The notes beneath the pieces are model-generated. The model was not told where the DNA came from, did not search any database, and saw only the letters and a program-made list of their open reading frames with translations. Positions 7,934-15,962 of a stretch of 64,000 nucleotides of DNA are shown one piece after another. The translations under genes and the position numbers were made by a program. The number at the start of each line of letters is the position of its first letter. The stretch's first letter is position 1. This stretch comes from Fervidibacter canadensis (GTDB taxonomy: Bacteria; Armatimonadota; Fervidibacteria; Fervidibacterales; Fervidibacteraceae): positions 110,818 through 174,817 of the forward strand of contig JBGOEJ010000003.1 of the NCBI GenBank assembly GCA_041446545.1, written 5' to 3'.

Positions 7934-8500
7934 ATGCGCATCGGTGTGTTAGCCATTCAGGGCGATTTTTCAGAGCACATGGCAATGTTGCAACGGTTGG
8001 GTGTGGAGGCGGTGAAAGTTCGGTTGCCGCAGGACTTGGAAGACATTGACGGCATCATCTTGCCCGGCGGGGAGAGCACGACATTGGGCATCGTCGGGAC
8101 ACGCTACGGCGTCTTGGAAGCGTTGCGGGAGCGGCTCAAAGCAGGGTTGCCCGCCTTCGGGACTTGTGCGGGAGCGATCGTGTTGGCTCGGACGATTTTG
8201 GAGAGCGATCAACCTCGCATCGGTGTTTTGGACATCGTGGTCAACCGCAATGCCTATGGTCGGCAGAAGGACAGTTTTGAAGCGCCTGTTTTTGTCCCGA
8301 AATTGGGGGAGCCACCCGTTCGGGGCGTGTTCATTCGGGCACCCATCATTGAGGCGGTCGGGAGAGGTGTGGAGGTGTTGGCGGAGTTGGACGGAAAACC
8401 TGTTTTGGTGCAGCAGGGCAACCTCCTTGCCAGCACTTTTCATCCCGAATTGACCGACGACACCCGCCTTCACGAATACTTCCTTCGGCTTTGCGGCTAA
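7934..8500 (+). CDS. pdxT: Pyridoxal 5'-phosphate synthase glutaminase subunit PdxT
   Basis: 188 aa class I glutaminase that releases ammonia from glutamine and channels it to PdxS. Start chosen at ATG 7934, 8 bases after GGAGGTG; a GTG at 7931 is possible. N-terminal IGVLAIQGDFSEH, LPGGESTT, nucleophile Cys in FGTCAGAIVL, and the His-Glu pair in FHPEL near residue 170 complete the triad. The substrate-pairing motif RNAYGRQKDSFE is present. Stop overlaps the convergent lepB stop by four bases. Confidence 0.97.
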   Translation: MRIGVLAIQGDFSEHMAMLQRLGVEAVKVRLPQDLEDIDGIILPGGESTTLGIVGTRYGVLEALRERLKAGLPAFGTCAGAIVLARTILESDQPRIGVLDIVVNRNAYGRQKDSFEAPVFVPKLGEPPVRGVFIRAPIIEAVGRGVEVLAELDGKPVLVQQGNLLASTFHPELTDDTRLHEYFLRLCG

Positions 8501-9216
8501 TGGATGAAGCCGATGCGCAACAACGGCCAGAAGCGGACGAGGGATTTGCCGATGAGGGCATCATGGGGCACGAAACCCCATGAGCGACTGTCCAAACTCT
8601 GGGCTCGATTATCGCCCAAGACGAAATAATGCCCTTCGGGCACCCGCACCCACAATTTGCCCCAATGCCTTTCAATGAGGTGGCGATAAGTCGTGTTCCA
8701 AGGCGTTTGCTGCAAGTAGCCGTCAGGAAACACATCAACGCCCGTGATGGGCGGAAGATAAGGCTCAAGAAGGGGCTTACCATTGACCAACGCATGTCCT
8801 TGCTCCACCCGCACCAAATCGCCGGGCAACCCAATGAGCCGCTTGATGTAGTCGGTTTGATCGGGCTTGCCCGATTTTTGCAGGGCTAACTCAGGGGCTT
8901 TGAAGACGACGATTTCCTGCCGATGGGGCGAGCGAAGGCGATAGACAAACTTGTTGACAAGCAAACGGTCGCCGACGAGGAGAGTCGGCTCCATAGACTG
9001 GGACGGGATGAGGAAAGCATGAACGACAAAGGGGCGAATGAGGAAGAAGACGAGGGCTAAGGCGATCATCAAGGAATCGCAGCCTTCCATCAAAAAGTTC
9101 TGCAGCCGCTCATCTTCCCATCGCTCTCTGGCAAGGGCGAGGCGCAATTGCGCTAACACCATCAGGACACCAACGACGATCAAATAGCCCCAAACAGAGT
9201 CCCAAGGAAACGGCAC
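8497..9216 (-). CDS. lepB: Signal peptidase I
   Basis: 239 aa membrane serine protease that removes signal peptides from secreted preproteins. Two membrane segments (about residues 8-27 and 47-65) precede the periplasmic catalytic domain. Box B FLIPSQSMEPTL carries nucleophile Ser74, box D YIKRLIGLPGD carries general base Lys125, and box E GHYFVLGDNRAQSLDSRSWG is complete. Ends overlap pdxT convergently. Lies 24 bp downstream of rplS and is probably cotranscribed with it. Confidence 0.96.
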   Translation of the reverse strand: MPFPWDSVWGYLIVVGVLMVLAQLRLALARERWEDERLQNFLMEGCDSLMIALALVFFLIRPFVVHAFLIPSQSMEPTLLVGDRLLVNKFVYRLRSPHRQEIVVFKAPELALQKSGKPDQTDYIKRLIGLPGDLVRVEQGHALVNGKPLLEPYLPPITGVDVFPDGYLQQTPWNTTYRHLIERHWGKLWVRVPEGHYFVLGDNRAQSLDSRSWGFVPHDALIGKSLVRFWPLLRIGFIH

Positions 9217-9240
9217 AGTCCTTCGCCCCTTTGCCCAAGG

Positions 9241-9675
9241 TCACGCTGAAGTTTCTTTGGCGGCTTGTCGGTCTCTGAGGGCACGGCGCAAATCTTCTTT
9301 GATGCGGGCTTCCTTGGCGGACATGCCCCGCAAGGAGTAAAGCCGCGCCCGTCGCACCCGACCGCGCCGAAGGACTTCTATCCGCACGATGTTGGGCGAG
9401 TGCAAGTAAAAGGTGCGTTCCGTCCCGACGCCGTGAGCGATTTTGCGGACGGTAAAGGTGGCGTTCGTGCCTTCACCTCGTCGGCGGATGACGACGCCTT
9501 CAAAAACGGTGACAGGTTCCCGCTCCTTTCGCCCTTCTTTCTTTTGCTCTTCGCCGCTAACCAGTTCCTCTTTGGACAGGCGCACGGTCACCCGCACCGT
9601 GTCGCCGGGACGAAAGTCTGGGATGTCGGTGCGCAAGTATTTTTGTTCCACGAGCATCAGCAATGGGTGACGCAT
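9241..9675 (-). CDS. rplS: 50S ribosomal protein L19
   Basis: 144 aa. Core L19 features: FRPGDTVRVTVRL, TVFEGVVIRRRGEGTNATFTVRK and GVGTERTFYLHSPNI with IEVLRRGRVRRARLYSLR. Longer than the usual 115-120 aa because of a charged insert near residue 44 (EEQKKEGRKERE) and a C-terminal basic/Ala tail of about 25 residues. Starts three bases after the upstream membrane protein gene, so likely part of the same transcript with lepB. Confidence 0.96.
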   Translation of the reverse strand: MRHPLLMLVEQKYLRTDIPDFRPGDTVRVTVRLSKEELVSGEEQKKEGRKEREPVTVFEGVVIRRRGEGTNATFTVRKIAHGVGTERTFYLHSPNIVRIEVLRRGRVRRARLYSLRGMSAKEARIKEDLRRALRDRQAAKETSA

Positions 9676-9678
9676 CCT

Positions 9679-10452
9679 CTAACGCCTCCTGTTTTGCCCT
9701 TGAGGATGAAGGTCAGGCGGGCAAAATTTTAGGGCAGGCGTCATCCAGACGACAGTCAGGTCATCTTCGCCGATGGAGCGAGTAAGCCTATCGTGCAATG
9801 TGCCGTCGGTGCGCAAAGTTTGAAGCAAGTCGGACAGATAGGGAGCGGCACCGTCGGTCGTTACCATCCAACCGTTGACCTTTCGGCGGGTGCGCCAAAA
9901 AGTTTTCGCCAAAGTCGGCAAAAGACGGGTCTGTTGGCTGACAGGCGTCCACCAGCCGACGCCGAAACATCCGACGCTTTCCCATTGCGCTTCCCTCTCT
10001 GACAGTTTGCCCATCAGGTAGGCGATGTCCACGCGGTCGCTGAGGGAGGGCAATGAGGCAAGGATTTTTCTCACCGTCGCCATCGGACGCCCGTGTAAGG
10101 TCGCCAACAACGCCCGCACCCAAACGAAACACAAAAGGGTTTCCACATCGTTTTTGCTCATGTCCAGCAGAAGGGCAAGAGGACCCTGAAAGGTCGGGAG
10201 AAGGGTGAGGCTGTCGCCCCCGATGAGTTTGCGGTTCCTCACCCAGCGGGACAAGGTTTTGGCGAGGGGAGAGGCAATCAGCGTCGCCCAAACGGGGTGA
10301 AAGTCGCCCCAATCGGGAGACAGAAACCTGCGAGGCGGCGCCGCCCAAAGGAGCACCGCTAAGGAAAGGCAAGGAAGCCACCAAAGCGGTTTGAAACTCA
10401 GTGCCACCAACGCCACCAAGGTCGCATTGAAAACCCACCATCGCCATGCCAT
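9679..10452 (-). CDS. Hypothetical membrane-anchored protein
   Basis: 257 aa from ATG 10452, preceded by AAGGAGAAAGGCGCG. Frame extends upstream to 10722 but that part overlaps the gapA coding region and promoter, so it is rejected. Two closely spaced hydrophobic segments (about residues 8-20 and 22-34) are followed by a mostly soluble, Trp- and Leu-rich domain of about 210 residues. No family recognised. It is immediately upstream of rplS and lepB on the same strand. The function is unknown. Confidence 0.65.
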   Translation of the reverse strand: MAWRWWVFNATLVALVALSFKPLWWLPCLSLAVLLWAAPPRRFLSPDWGDFHPVWATLIASPLAKTLSRWVRNRKLIGGDSLTLLPTFQGPLALLLDMSKNDVETLLCFVWVRALLATLHGRPMATVRKILASLPSLSDRVDIAYLMGKLSEREAQWESVGCFGVGWWTPVSQQTRLLPTLAKTFWRTRRKVNGWMVTTDGAAPYLSDLLQTLRTDGTLHDRLTRSIGEDDLTVVWMTPALKFCPPDLHPQGQNRRR

Positions 10453-10486
10453 CGCGCCTTTCTCCTTACGGCGACCTTCCTGCGAG

Positions 10487-10561
10487 CGTGCTACATTTTT
10501 GCCCAACGCAAGGTCGTGAGACTCCTTTTGCCCGTCGCAAGGGCGTGCTAAATTTTCGCCC
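10487..10561 (+). repeat. Pair of 18-bp direct repeats in the gapA upstream region
   Basis: CGTGCTACATTTTTGCCC (10487-10504) and CGTGCTAAATTTTCGCCC (10544-10561) match at 16 of 18 positions, 57 bp apart in the divergent promoter region. Each contains a TGCTA(A/C)ATT core resembling an extended -10 box; they could be two promoters or an operator pair. Confidence 0.5.
10528..10554 (+). promoter_or_regulatory. Putative gapA promoter
   Basis: TTGCCC (10528-10533), 15-bp spacer ending TGC, TAAATT (10549-10554). The spacer is short but the TG extension compensates. The leader to the ATG at 10616 is about 55 bases. Confidence 0.35.
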
Positions 10562-10615
10562 GAAGAGACGAAGAGAGCGAGAGGACGCATCCTACGGCAA
10601 AGGGGGCAGACGAAC

Positions 10616-11653
10616 ATGGCGGCTGTGCGTGTGGCAATCAACGGCTTTGGACGCATCGGACGACAAGTTTTGAAAGCCCTATTGGAACGCCATCCTGGCG
10701 TTGCCGACATCGTGGCAGTCAACGACTTAGCCGACCCCGAAACGAACGCCCACCTCTTCCGCTACGACACCAACTATGGGCGCTTCAATGGCACAGTGGA
10801 AGTGCGGGACGGCAACTTGGTCATCAACGGCGATGAAATCAAAGTGCTGAGCGAGAAAGACCCTGCCAAGTTGCCTTGGAAGGAGTTGGGCGTAGACATC
10901 GTCGTGGAATCCACAGGCATCTTTACCGACGGGGCAAAAGCCCGCGCCCACTTGGAAGCAGGAGCAAAAAAGGTCATCATCAGCGCTCCCGCCACCAACG
11001 AAGACATCACCGTCGTCTTGGGCGTTAACCACACCGCATACAACCCAAAGGAACACCACATCATCTCCAACGCCTCGTGCACGACCAATTGCTTGGCGCC
11101 TGTGTGCAAAGTCGTGCACGAACGCTTCGGCATTGAGTTTGGGTTGATGACGACCGTCCACGCTTACACCAACGACCAACGCATCTTGGACTTGGTGCAC
11201 AAAGACTTGCGGCGGGCGCGAGCGGCAGCCATGAACATTGTCCCGACAACGACGGGCGCTGCCAAAGCCATCCATTTGGTGCTGCCCGAACTGAAAGGCA
11301 AATTGCACGGCGTCGCCTTGCGGGTGCCCGTTTCCACCGTCTCCGTCATTGACCTGAATGTCGTGACGAGCAAGAAAGCAACGACGGAGGAACTCATTGA
11401 CGCCTTCAAAGAAGCGGAGAAAACTCCTTGGCGCGAGGGTGGGTTGGGCGGCATCTTGCGCGTGGAGACAGACCCTTGCGTCTCCAGCGATTTCAAGGGT
11501 GACCCTCACTCCGCCATCGTGGATGGCGACCCTGCCTTCACCTTCGTCGGTCCAGGTGGGATGGTCAAAGTGACGGCATGGTATGACAACGAGTGGGGCT
11601 ATTCCTGCCGCGTCGCCGATTTGATTGCCTACATGGCGGAACGAGGGTTCTGA
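10616..11653 (+). CDS. gap: Glyceraldehyde-3-phosphate dehydrogenase, type I
   Basis: 345 aa. NAD-binding Rossmann motif INGFGRIGR at residues 8-16; catalytic Cys155 in SNASCTTNCLAP; DLVHKDLRRARAAAMNIVPTTTGAA and the C-terminal WYDNEWGYSCRVADL are classical. Asp/Asn after the second strand (AVNDLAD) suggests NAD rather than NADP preference. The enzyme oxidises glyceraldehyde 3-phosphate to 1,3-bisphosphoglycerate in glycolysis. No pgk or tpi follows, so it stands alone here. Divergent from the membrane protein-rplS-lepB unit. Confidence 0.98.
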   Translation: MAAVRVAINGFGRIGRQVLKALLERHPGVADIVAVNDLADPETNAHLFRYDTNYGRFNGTVEVRDGNLVINGDEIKVLSEKDPAKLPWKELGVDIVVESTGIFTDGAKARAHLEAGAKKVIISAPATNEDITVVLGVNHTAYNPKEHHIISNASCTTNCLAPVCKVVHERFGIEFGLMTTVHAYTNDQRILDLVHKDLRRARAAAMNIVPTTTGAAKAIHLVLPELKGKLHGVALRVPVSTVSVIDLNVVTSKKATTEELIDAFKEAEKTPWREGGLGGILRVETDPCVSSDFKGDPHSAIVDGDPAFTFVGPGGMVKVTAWYDNEWGYSCRVADLIAYMAERGF

Positions 11654-11674
11654 AGCAACGGTTGCCAAGCGTTC

Positions 11675-11695
11675 GGGACAAGGGACGCGGGACGG
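11675..11695 (+). repeat. Heptamer tandem repeat, three units (GGGACnn)
   Basis: GGGACAA-GGGACGC-GGGACGG in the gap between gap and the next small gene. The same heptamer recurs just downstream at 11913-11961. Confidence 0.65.
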
Positions 11696-11714
11696 AATAA
11701 CGGAGGGAACGACG

Positions 11715-11951
11715 ATGGCAGAACAGCCGCCAAAGGAGATGCGGCTTATCGGCTATGTGCGCAAGCAAGCATGGGAGGAAATTCAACAGCGTCAACCCGT
11801 CCGTTTGCACACTGGCGCAACGGTCTACAACTTGCCCTATGTGTTCACCGAGCCGCAAGAGGATGGCTATGAATGGCTGGAAGTGGAAGTGACCTTGCGG
11901 GTGACCCGATCCGGGACGAGGGAGGCAGGACGAGGGACGGAAAGCAGGTAG
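11715..11951 (+). CDS. Small hypothetical protein upstream of the Tad module
   Basis: 78 aa from ATG 11715 with GGAGGGAACGACG upstream. Residues 1-62 read as a compact domain (MRLIGYVRKQAWEEIQ, GATVYNLPYVF, GYEWLEVEVTLRV). The final 14 residues (SGTREAGRGTESR) are encoded by the heptamer repeat array and are probably not part of the original protein. Not recognised as a known family; located 49 bp before cpaF, so possibly cotranscribed with it. Confidence 0.6.
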   Translation: MAEQPPKEMRLIGYVRKQAWEEIQQRQPVRLHTGATVYNLPYVFTEPQEDGYEWLEVEVTLRVTRSGTREAGRGTESR

Positions 11952-11961
11952 GTAGGGACGA
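11913..11961 (+). repeat. Degenerate heptamer array overlapping the 3' end of the small gene
   Basis: Seven 7-bp units in phase: GGGACGA, GGGAGGC, AGGACGA, GGGACGG, AAAGCAG, GTAGGTA, GGGACGA. The array supplies the last codons and stop of the small gene at 11715-11951. Confidence 0.6.
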
Positions 11962-12000
11962 ATTTTTAGCCGTTGAGAACCTTTCGGGGGGTGATGCCCG

Positions 12001-13473
12001 ATGTTGATTCGCCGATCAAGACCCGCCGAACCGTCTTCGCCGTCACCAACCGCCCCAATGACGGCACCGACGGACGGGCAAGAGAAGGAAAGCCCACCGA
12101 CAGAAGCGCCGTCAAGGTTGGTGCTGACGGTGCCGAAGGAGGAAATTTCGTGGGAAGACCCTGCGCCCATCGGTGACCGCCCGCGCCTGTCCAAAGAAGA
12201 GCGGGCGTTAATTTTGCGGTTGCGGGGGAAGGTGCATCAAAAAGTCGTCGCTGACTTTGAACGGGGTTTTGCGCGAGGCGTTGACATGCAAAATCCGCAG
12301 CAACTGCGCCCTCTGGTGGAAAATGTCGCCCAAGAGACGATGCAGGAGGAAGAAGTTGCCCTACCCGCCAAATTGCGGGAGGTGCTGATTCAGGAAGTCC
12401 TTGACGAAATCGTCGGCTACGGACCGCTGCAAGCCTTTTTGGATGACCCGACCATCTCGGAAATCATGGTCAACAGCGCCGACAAGATTTTCTATGAGCG
12501 GCGAGGGCGCATTTACTTGAGCGACCAACGCTTTGACAATGACGACCATGTCTTGCGCATCATTGACAAAATCCTGTCGCCTTTGGGGCGGCAAGTGAAC
12601 GAACGCATCCCTTTGATGGATGCCCGTTTGCCCGACGGCAGCCGCGTCAATGTCATCATCCCGCCTCTGGCGATCAAAGGTCCGTGCATCACTATCCGCA
12701 AGTTTTCCCGCAAGCCCTTGACGATTGAGAAACTGATAGAGTTTGGGTCGCTGACGGAGCCGATGGCAATTTTCCTTCAAGCCGCCGTCCAAGCCCGCTT
12801 GAACATCATCGTCTCTGGCGGGACAGGTTCAGGGAAAACGACGATGCTCAATGTCCTGAGCAATTTCATCCCTCCTTGGGAGCGACTGGTGACAGTGGAA
12901 GACTCGGCAGAATTGCAACTGCAGCACGAAAACTGGGTCGCATTGGAGGCGCGTCCTGCGAACATTGAAGGCGTCGGAGAAGTCACCATTCGCGACTTGG
13001 TGCGCAATGCCCTGCGCATGCGCCCTGACCGCATTATCGTCGGCGAGTGCCGAGGTCCTGAGGCATTGGACATGATTCAAGCGATGAACACAGGACACGA
13101 CGGCTCTATGTCCACCCTCCACAGCAATTCGCCCCGCGACACCATCTACCGCTTGGAGACGATGATCATGATGGCAGGGATGGAGTTGCCGCAAAAAGCC
13201 ATCGCCCGTCAGATCGCATCGGCGGTGCAACTGATAGTGCACCAAGCCCGCCTTTCCGATGGCAGCCGAAAAGTCACCCACATCACCGAAGTGCAAGGTT
13301 TGGAGGGTGACACCGTGCTGCTGCAGGACATCTTCCTTTTTGAGCAGCAAGGGATTGACAGTCAGGGCAAAGTCATCGGTCGGCATAAGGCGGCGGGCTT
13401 CCGCCCCCTTTGCGCCGAGCGGATTCGGGTGGCGGGCATCCACTTGCCCGAAGACTTGTTCTTTGGCGACTAA
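12001..13473 (+). CDS. cpaF: CpaF/TadA-family secretion ATPase
   Basis: 490 aa type II/IV secretion ATPase powering Tad (Flp) pilus assembly at the inner membrane. A low-complexity Pro/Ser/Thr N-terminus (about 1-55) precedes the N-terminal domain; then LREVLIQEVLDEIVGYGPLQAFLDDPTISEIMVN, FSRKPLTIEKLIEFG, Walker A GGTGSGKTTML near residue 273, Asp box VTVEDSAELQL, Walker B region RPDRIIVGECRGPEALDMIQAMNTGHDGSMSTLHSNSPRD. Followed by tadB (15-bp gap) and tadC, so one operon. No Flp pilin, prepilin peptidase or secretin gene is seen nearby. Confidence 0.95.
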   Translation: MLIRRSRPAEPSSPSPTAPMTAPTDGQEKESPPTEAPSRLVLTVPKEEISWEDPAPIGDRPRLSKEERALILRLRGKVHQKVVADFERGFARGVDMQNPQQLRPLVENVAQETMQEEEVALPAKLREVLIQEVLDEIVGYGPLQAFLDDPTISEIMVNSADKIFYERRGRIYLSDQRFDNDDHVLRIIDKILSPLGRQVNERIPLMDARLPDGSRVNVIIPPLAIKGPCITIRKFSRKPLTIEKLIEFGSLTEPMAIFLQAAVQARLNIIVSGGTGSGKTTMLNVLSNFIPPWERLVTVEDSAELQLQHENWVALEARPANIEGVGEVTIRDLVRNALRMRPDRIIVGECRGPEALDMIQAMNTGHDGSMSTLHSNSPRDTIYRLETMIMMAGMELPQKAIARQIASAVQLIVHQARLSDGSRKVTHITEVQGLEGDTVLLQDIFLFEQQGIDSQGKVIGRHKAAGFRPLCAERIRVAGIHLPEDLFFGD

Positions 13474-13488
13474 GGGCGGTGATGGAAG

Positions 13489-14313
13489 ATGACGGCGCCG
13501 ACGCAAGTGACGCTCCCTGAAGAGCAAGAGCGTTTCCCTTTGCTAACGCGCCTTTTCTCTCAAACCCGCTGGGCGCGCCTATACAGCCGCAAGATGATGG
13601 AAGCAGGGCTACCCTTACGGGGCGAGGAGTTCCTCGTTTTGCTTTTGTTCACGACCGTCGGCTTAGCGGCAGTCGTCACCATCCTCTCCCGCCAATGGTG
13701 GGGTTTTTTGGTGGGCGGTCTCCTCGGCTTTTACCTTCCCAACCTCGCCCTCAATTGGCAGATTGCACGGCGCAAAACTTTGCTGGAAAACCAACTGGCG
13801 GACGCGTTAACCATCATCGCGGCGGGGCTGTCGGCGGGCTACAGTTTCCTGCAAGGGGCAAAGTTGGCAGCCGACCAATTGCCTCCACCGATTTCCGAAG
13901 AGTTGGAGCGAGTCGTCCGCCTATCTTCGTTGGGCATGCCCGTAGAACAAGCCCTACAAATCATGGCAGAGCGCATCCGAAGTTACGATTACGACATCAC
14001 CGTTTCAGCCATCCTCGTTCAGTTGCGACGAGGCGGAAACCTCTCCCGCATCCTCAGCACCATCGCTGAGACCATCCGCCAACGGATTGAACTGCGGGGC
14101 GAAATCGCTGCATCTACGGCGCAGGCTCGCTTTTCTGGCTGGATTTTGATGGCGTTGCCCTTCGCCGTCGCCTGCATGGTTTTTGTCCTCAACCCTCAGT
14201 GGATGAGGTTGCTGCTGGACACCGAATTGGGGCGAAAGATGATCGGGATGGGCATCGTCATGCAAACGCTGGGGATGCTTTGGATTCGCAAACTGTTGCA
14301 AGTGGAACTGTAA
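13489..14313 (+). CDS. tadB: TadB-like type II secretion F-domain membrane protein
   Basis: 274 aa inner-membrane platform protein of the Tad pilus. Two hydrophobic segments near residues 45-80, then the GspF/T2SSF domain (ADALTIIAAGLSAGYSFLQGAKLAADQLP, ISEELERVVRLSSLGMPVEQALQIMAER, DYDITVSAILVQLRRGGNLSRILSTIAETIRQR), and two C-terminal membrane segments (about 215-270). Works with CpaF just upstream and TadC downstream. Confidence 0.92.
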   Translation: MTAPTQVTLPEEQERFPLLTRLFSQTRWARLYSRKMMEAGLPLRGEEFLVLLLFTTVGLAAVVTILSRQWWGFLVGGLLGFYLPNLALNWQIARRKTLLENQLADALTIIAAGLSAGYSFLQGAKLAADQLPPPISEELERVVRLSSLGMPVEQALQIMAERIRSYDYDITVSAILVQLRRGGNLSRILSTIAETIRQRIELRGEIAASTAQARFSGWILMALPFAVACMVFVLNPQWMRLLLDTELGRKMIGMGIVMQTLGMLWIRKLLQVEL

Positions 14314-14328
14314 AGGCAGGTGAGTGGG

Positions 14329-15303
14329 ATGGGTTGGGAACTGCTGGTCGTCATCGGTCTTTGGATGTTGGCAGTAACGGTGACGGGCGTTTCGCTCGTG
14401 CAGGAGATGCGCGCAAGACAGTTGCAAGAACGGGTCGCCCGCCTCGTCCGCACCCGCCTGACAACAGAAGAGGAAGCGCCTTTGGAAATGCCCGAAGAGG
14501 AGGAACTTCGTCAGTCCCTCCCTCAACGCCTCTTTAAAGCCTTCCTTTTGCCTTGGGTGCAGCGGCTAAGTCAGTGGCTCCCTCAAAGCGGGGCAACGCT
14601 CAAAGGAACGGAAGAGTTGCTGGCGATGGCAGGTTACCCTTTGGGGCTGACGGCGACCGATTTCATGGGACTGCGATTGCTCTGCACTTTTATCGGGGCA
14701 GCCTTAGGAGTTTTTCTGCCTCTCCTTGTTTCCTTTTGGCGTCCAGAGTGGTTTGACCCTTCCCTCCCTCTCTTCGCCATCGCCATCCTTGCCTTTGTGG
14801 GGTTTCTCGGACCTGTCTTTTGGCTTCGTCGGGTGGCACAGCGGCGCCGTCACTTGATTCGCCGCCAACTGCCCGACATGTTGGATTTGATCACCTTGTC
14901 CATAGAAGCGGGATTGGCTTTTGACGGCGCCGTCTACGAAGCAGCCCGAAGGTTCAAGGGACCGCTTGCCGACGAACTGATGAAGGTGATGCGGGAAGTG
15001 ACCTTAGGGAAACCCAGAGCCCAAGCCCTTCGGGATATGGCGGAGCGGTTGAAACTGGAAGACATCTCCTTGCTGGTTTCTGCTGTCCATCAAGCCGAAA
15101 CCTTGGGTTCGCCTCTCGCAAACGCCTTGAAAGCCTTGGGGGAAGAGTTACGCAAGAAGCGGTTGCGCATGATTAGAGAGCAAATCGCCAAACTACCCGT
15201 CAAACTGATTTTCCCGCTGGTGCTGTTCATCTTCCCGACGCTGTTCATCGTTATCCTCGGTCCTGCGGTCATCCAAGTGCTGCGGACAGGTTTTGGTGGT
15301 TAA
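14329..15303 (+). CDS. tadC: TadC-like type II secretion F-domain membrane protein
   Basis: 324 aa from ATG 14329 (GGCAGGTGA upstream; GTG 14320 is an alternative). N-terminal membrane segment (about 3-23), paired segments near 115-170, F-domain with RRQLPDMLDLITLSIEAGLAFDGAVYEAARR and LADELMKVMREVTLGKPRAQALRDMAERL, and a C-terminal membrane segment LIFPLVLFIFPTLFIVIL. Last gene of the cpaF-tadB-tadC operon; ends convergently, overlapping the TPR gene stop by four bases. Confidence 0.92.
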   Translation: MGWELLVVIGLWMLAVTVTGVSLVQEMRARQLQERVARLVRTRLTTEEEAPLEMPEEEELRQSLPQRLFKAFLLPWVQRLSQWLPQSGATLKGTEELLAMAGYPLGLTATDFMGLRLLCTFIGAALGVFLPLLVSFWRPEWFDPSLPLFAIAILAFVGFLGPVFWLRRVAQRRRHLIRRQLPDMLDLITLSIEAGLAFDGAVYEAARRFKGPLADELMKVMREVTLGKPRAQALRDMAERLKLEDISLLVSAVHQAETLGSPLANALKALGEELRKKRLRMIREQIAKLPVKLIFPLVLFIFPTLFIVILGPAVIQVLRTGFGG

Positions 15304-15962
15304 TCGCTTAAGGCGCGCTCTATCACTGCCATCACTTCCCGCACTTTCGGATGGTCGGGAGCGATGTGAAGGGCGCGTTGAAGATACTCCCGCGCCCGTC
15401 TGGGGAAACCGACCTCAAGGTAAAACTGCGCCCAATGCAAGGCATCTTCCAACTCGGCAGCGGCTTCCTCGGAGAGGGCAGCCGTTGGCTCGGCGGCAAG
15501 GCGCTGTTCCAAAGCCGTCAAGCGCTCCCGCAATTGTTCTGTCAACTCCGCCGATGGCTGCAGCCGCATCGCCCGCTCGTAAGCGTCCCTTGCCCGCCGC
15601 CATCGTTGTGCCGCTTCCAACGCTTGCCCGAACAAAAAATGCGCCTCTGGGTTTTCGGCGTCCAACTCACATGCCTTGCTCAAAACGCCGATGGCTTCCT
15701 CTGTCCGTCCCATTTTCACCAGCAACCGTCCCAAGGCGATCAACGGGTCGGGGGCGTCGGGGTTGAGTTCCAATGCCTGCCGAAGCGCCGTCTCTGCTTC
15801 CGAGAGGTTGCCCTGCTGCCATGCTTGAAGGGCGCGCTGGTAATGCGCCCGCGCCTGACGGACGATAGCCTCCGCCAATTTGCCGTAGCCGAAGCGAATC
15901 AACTCCCGCCGCTCCGCCCAAAGTTTTTGCGCCCGCTCCTTCTCTCGCCTCGTTCGGCTCAT
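15300..15962 (-). CDS. TPR-repeat protein
   Basis: 220 aa from ATG 15962, which overlaps the PpiC stop (ATGA). Tetratricopeptide units: ARAHYQRALQAWQQGNLSEAETALRQALELNPDAPDPL, IALGRLLVKMGRTEEAIGVLSKACELDAENPEAH, FLFGQALEAAQRWRRARDAYERAMRLQPS, and a final ALHWAQFYLEVGFPRRAREYLQRALHIAPDHPK. No signal peptide. A helical linker (about 140-175) sits between repeats. Probably a protein-protein scaffold; coupled to the foldase gene upstream. Confidence 0.85.
   Translation of the reverse strand: MSRTRREKERAQKLWAERRELIRFGYGKLAEAIVRQARAHYQRALQAWQQGNLSEAETALRQALELNPDAPDPLIALGRLLVKMGRTEEAIGVLSKACELDAENPEAHFLFGQALEAAQRWRRARDAYERAMRLQPSAELTEQLRERLTALEQRLAAEPTAALSEEAAAELEDALHWAQFYLEVGFPRRAREYLQRALHIAPDHPKVREVMAVIERALSD

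Noticed and set aside
10453..10722. Upstream extension of the reverse-strand membrane protein frame
   Set aside because: It overlaps the gap coding start and promoter; ATG 10452 has a proper ribosome site.
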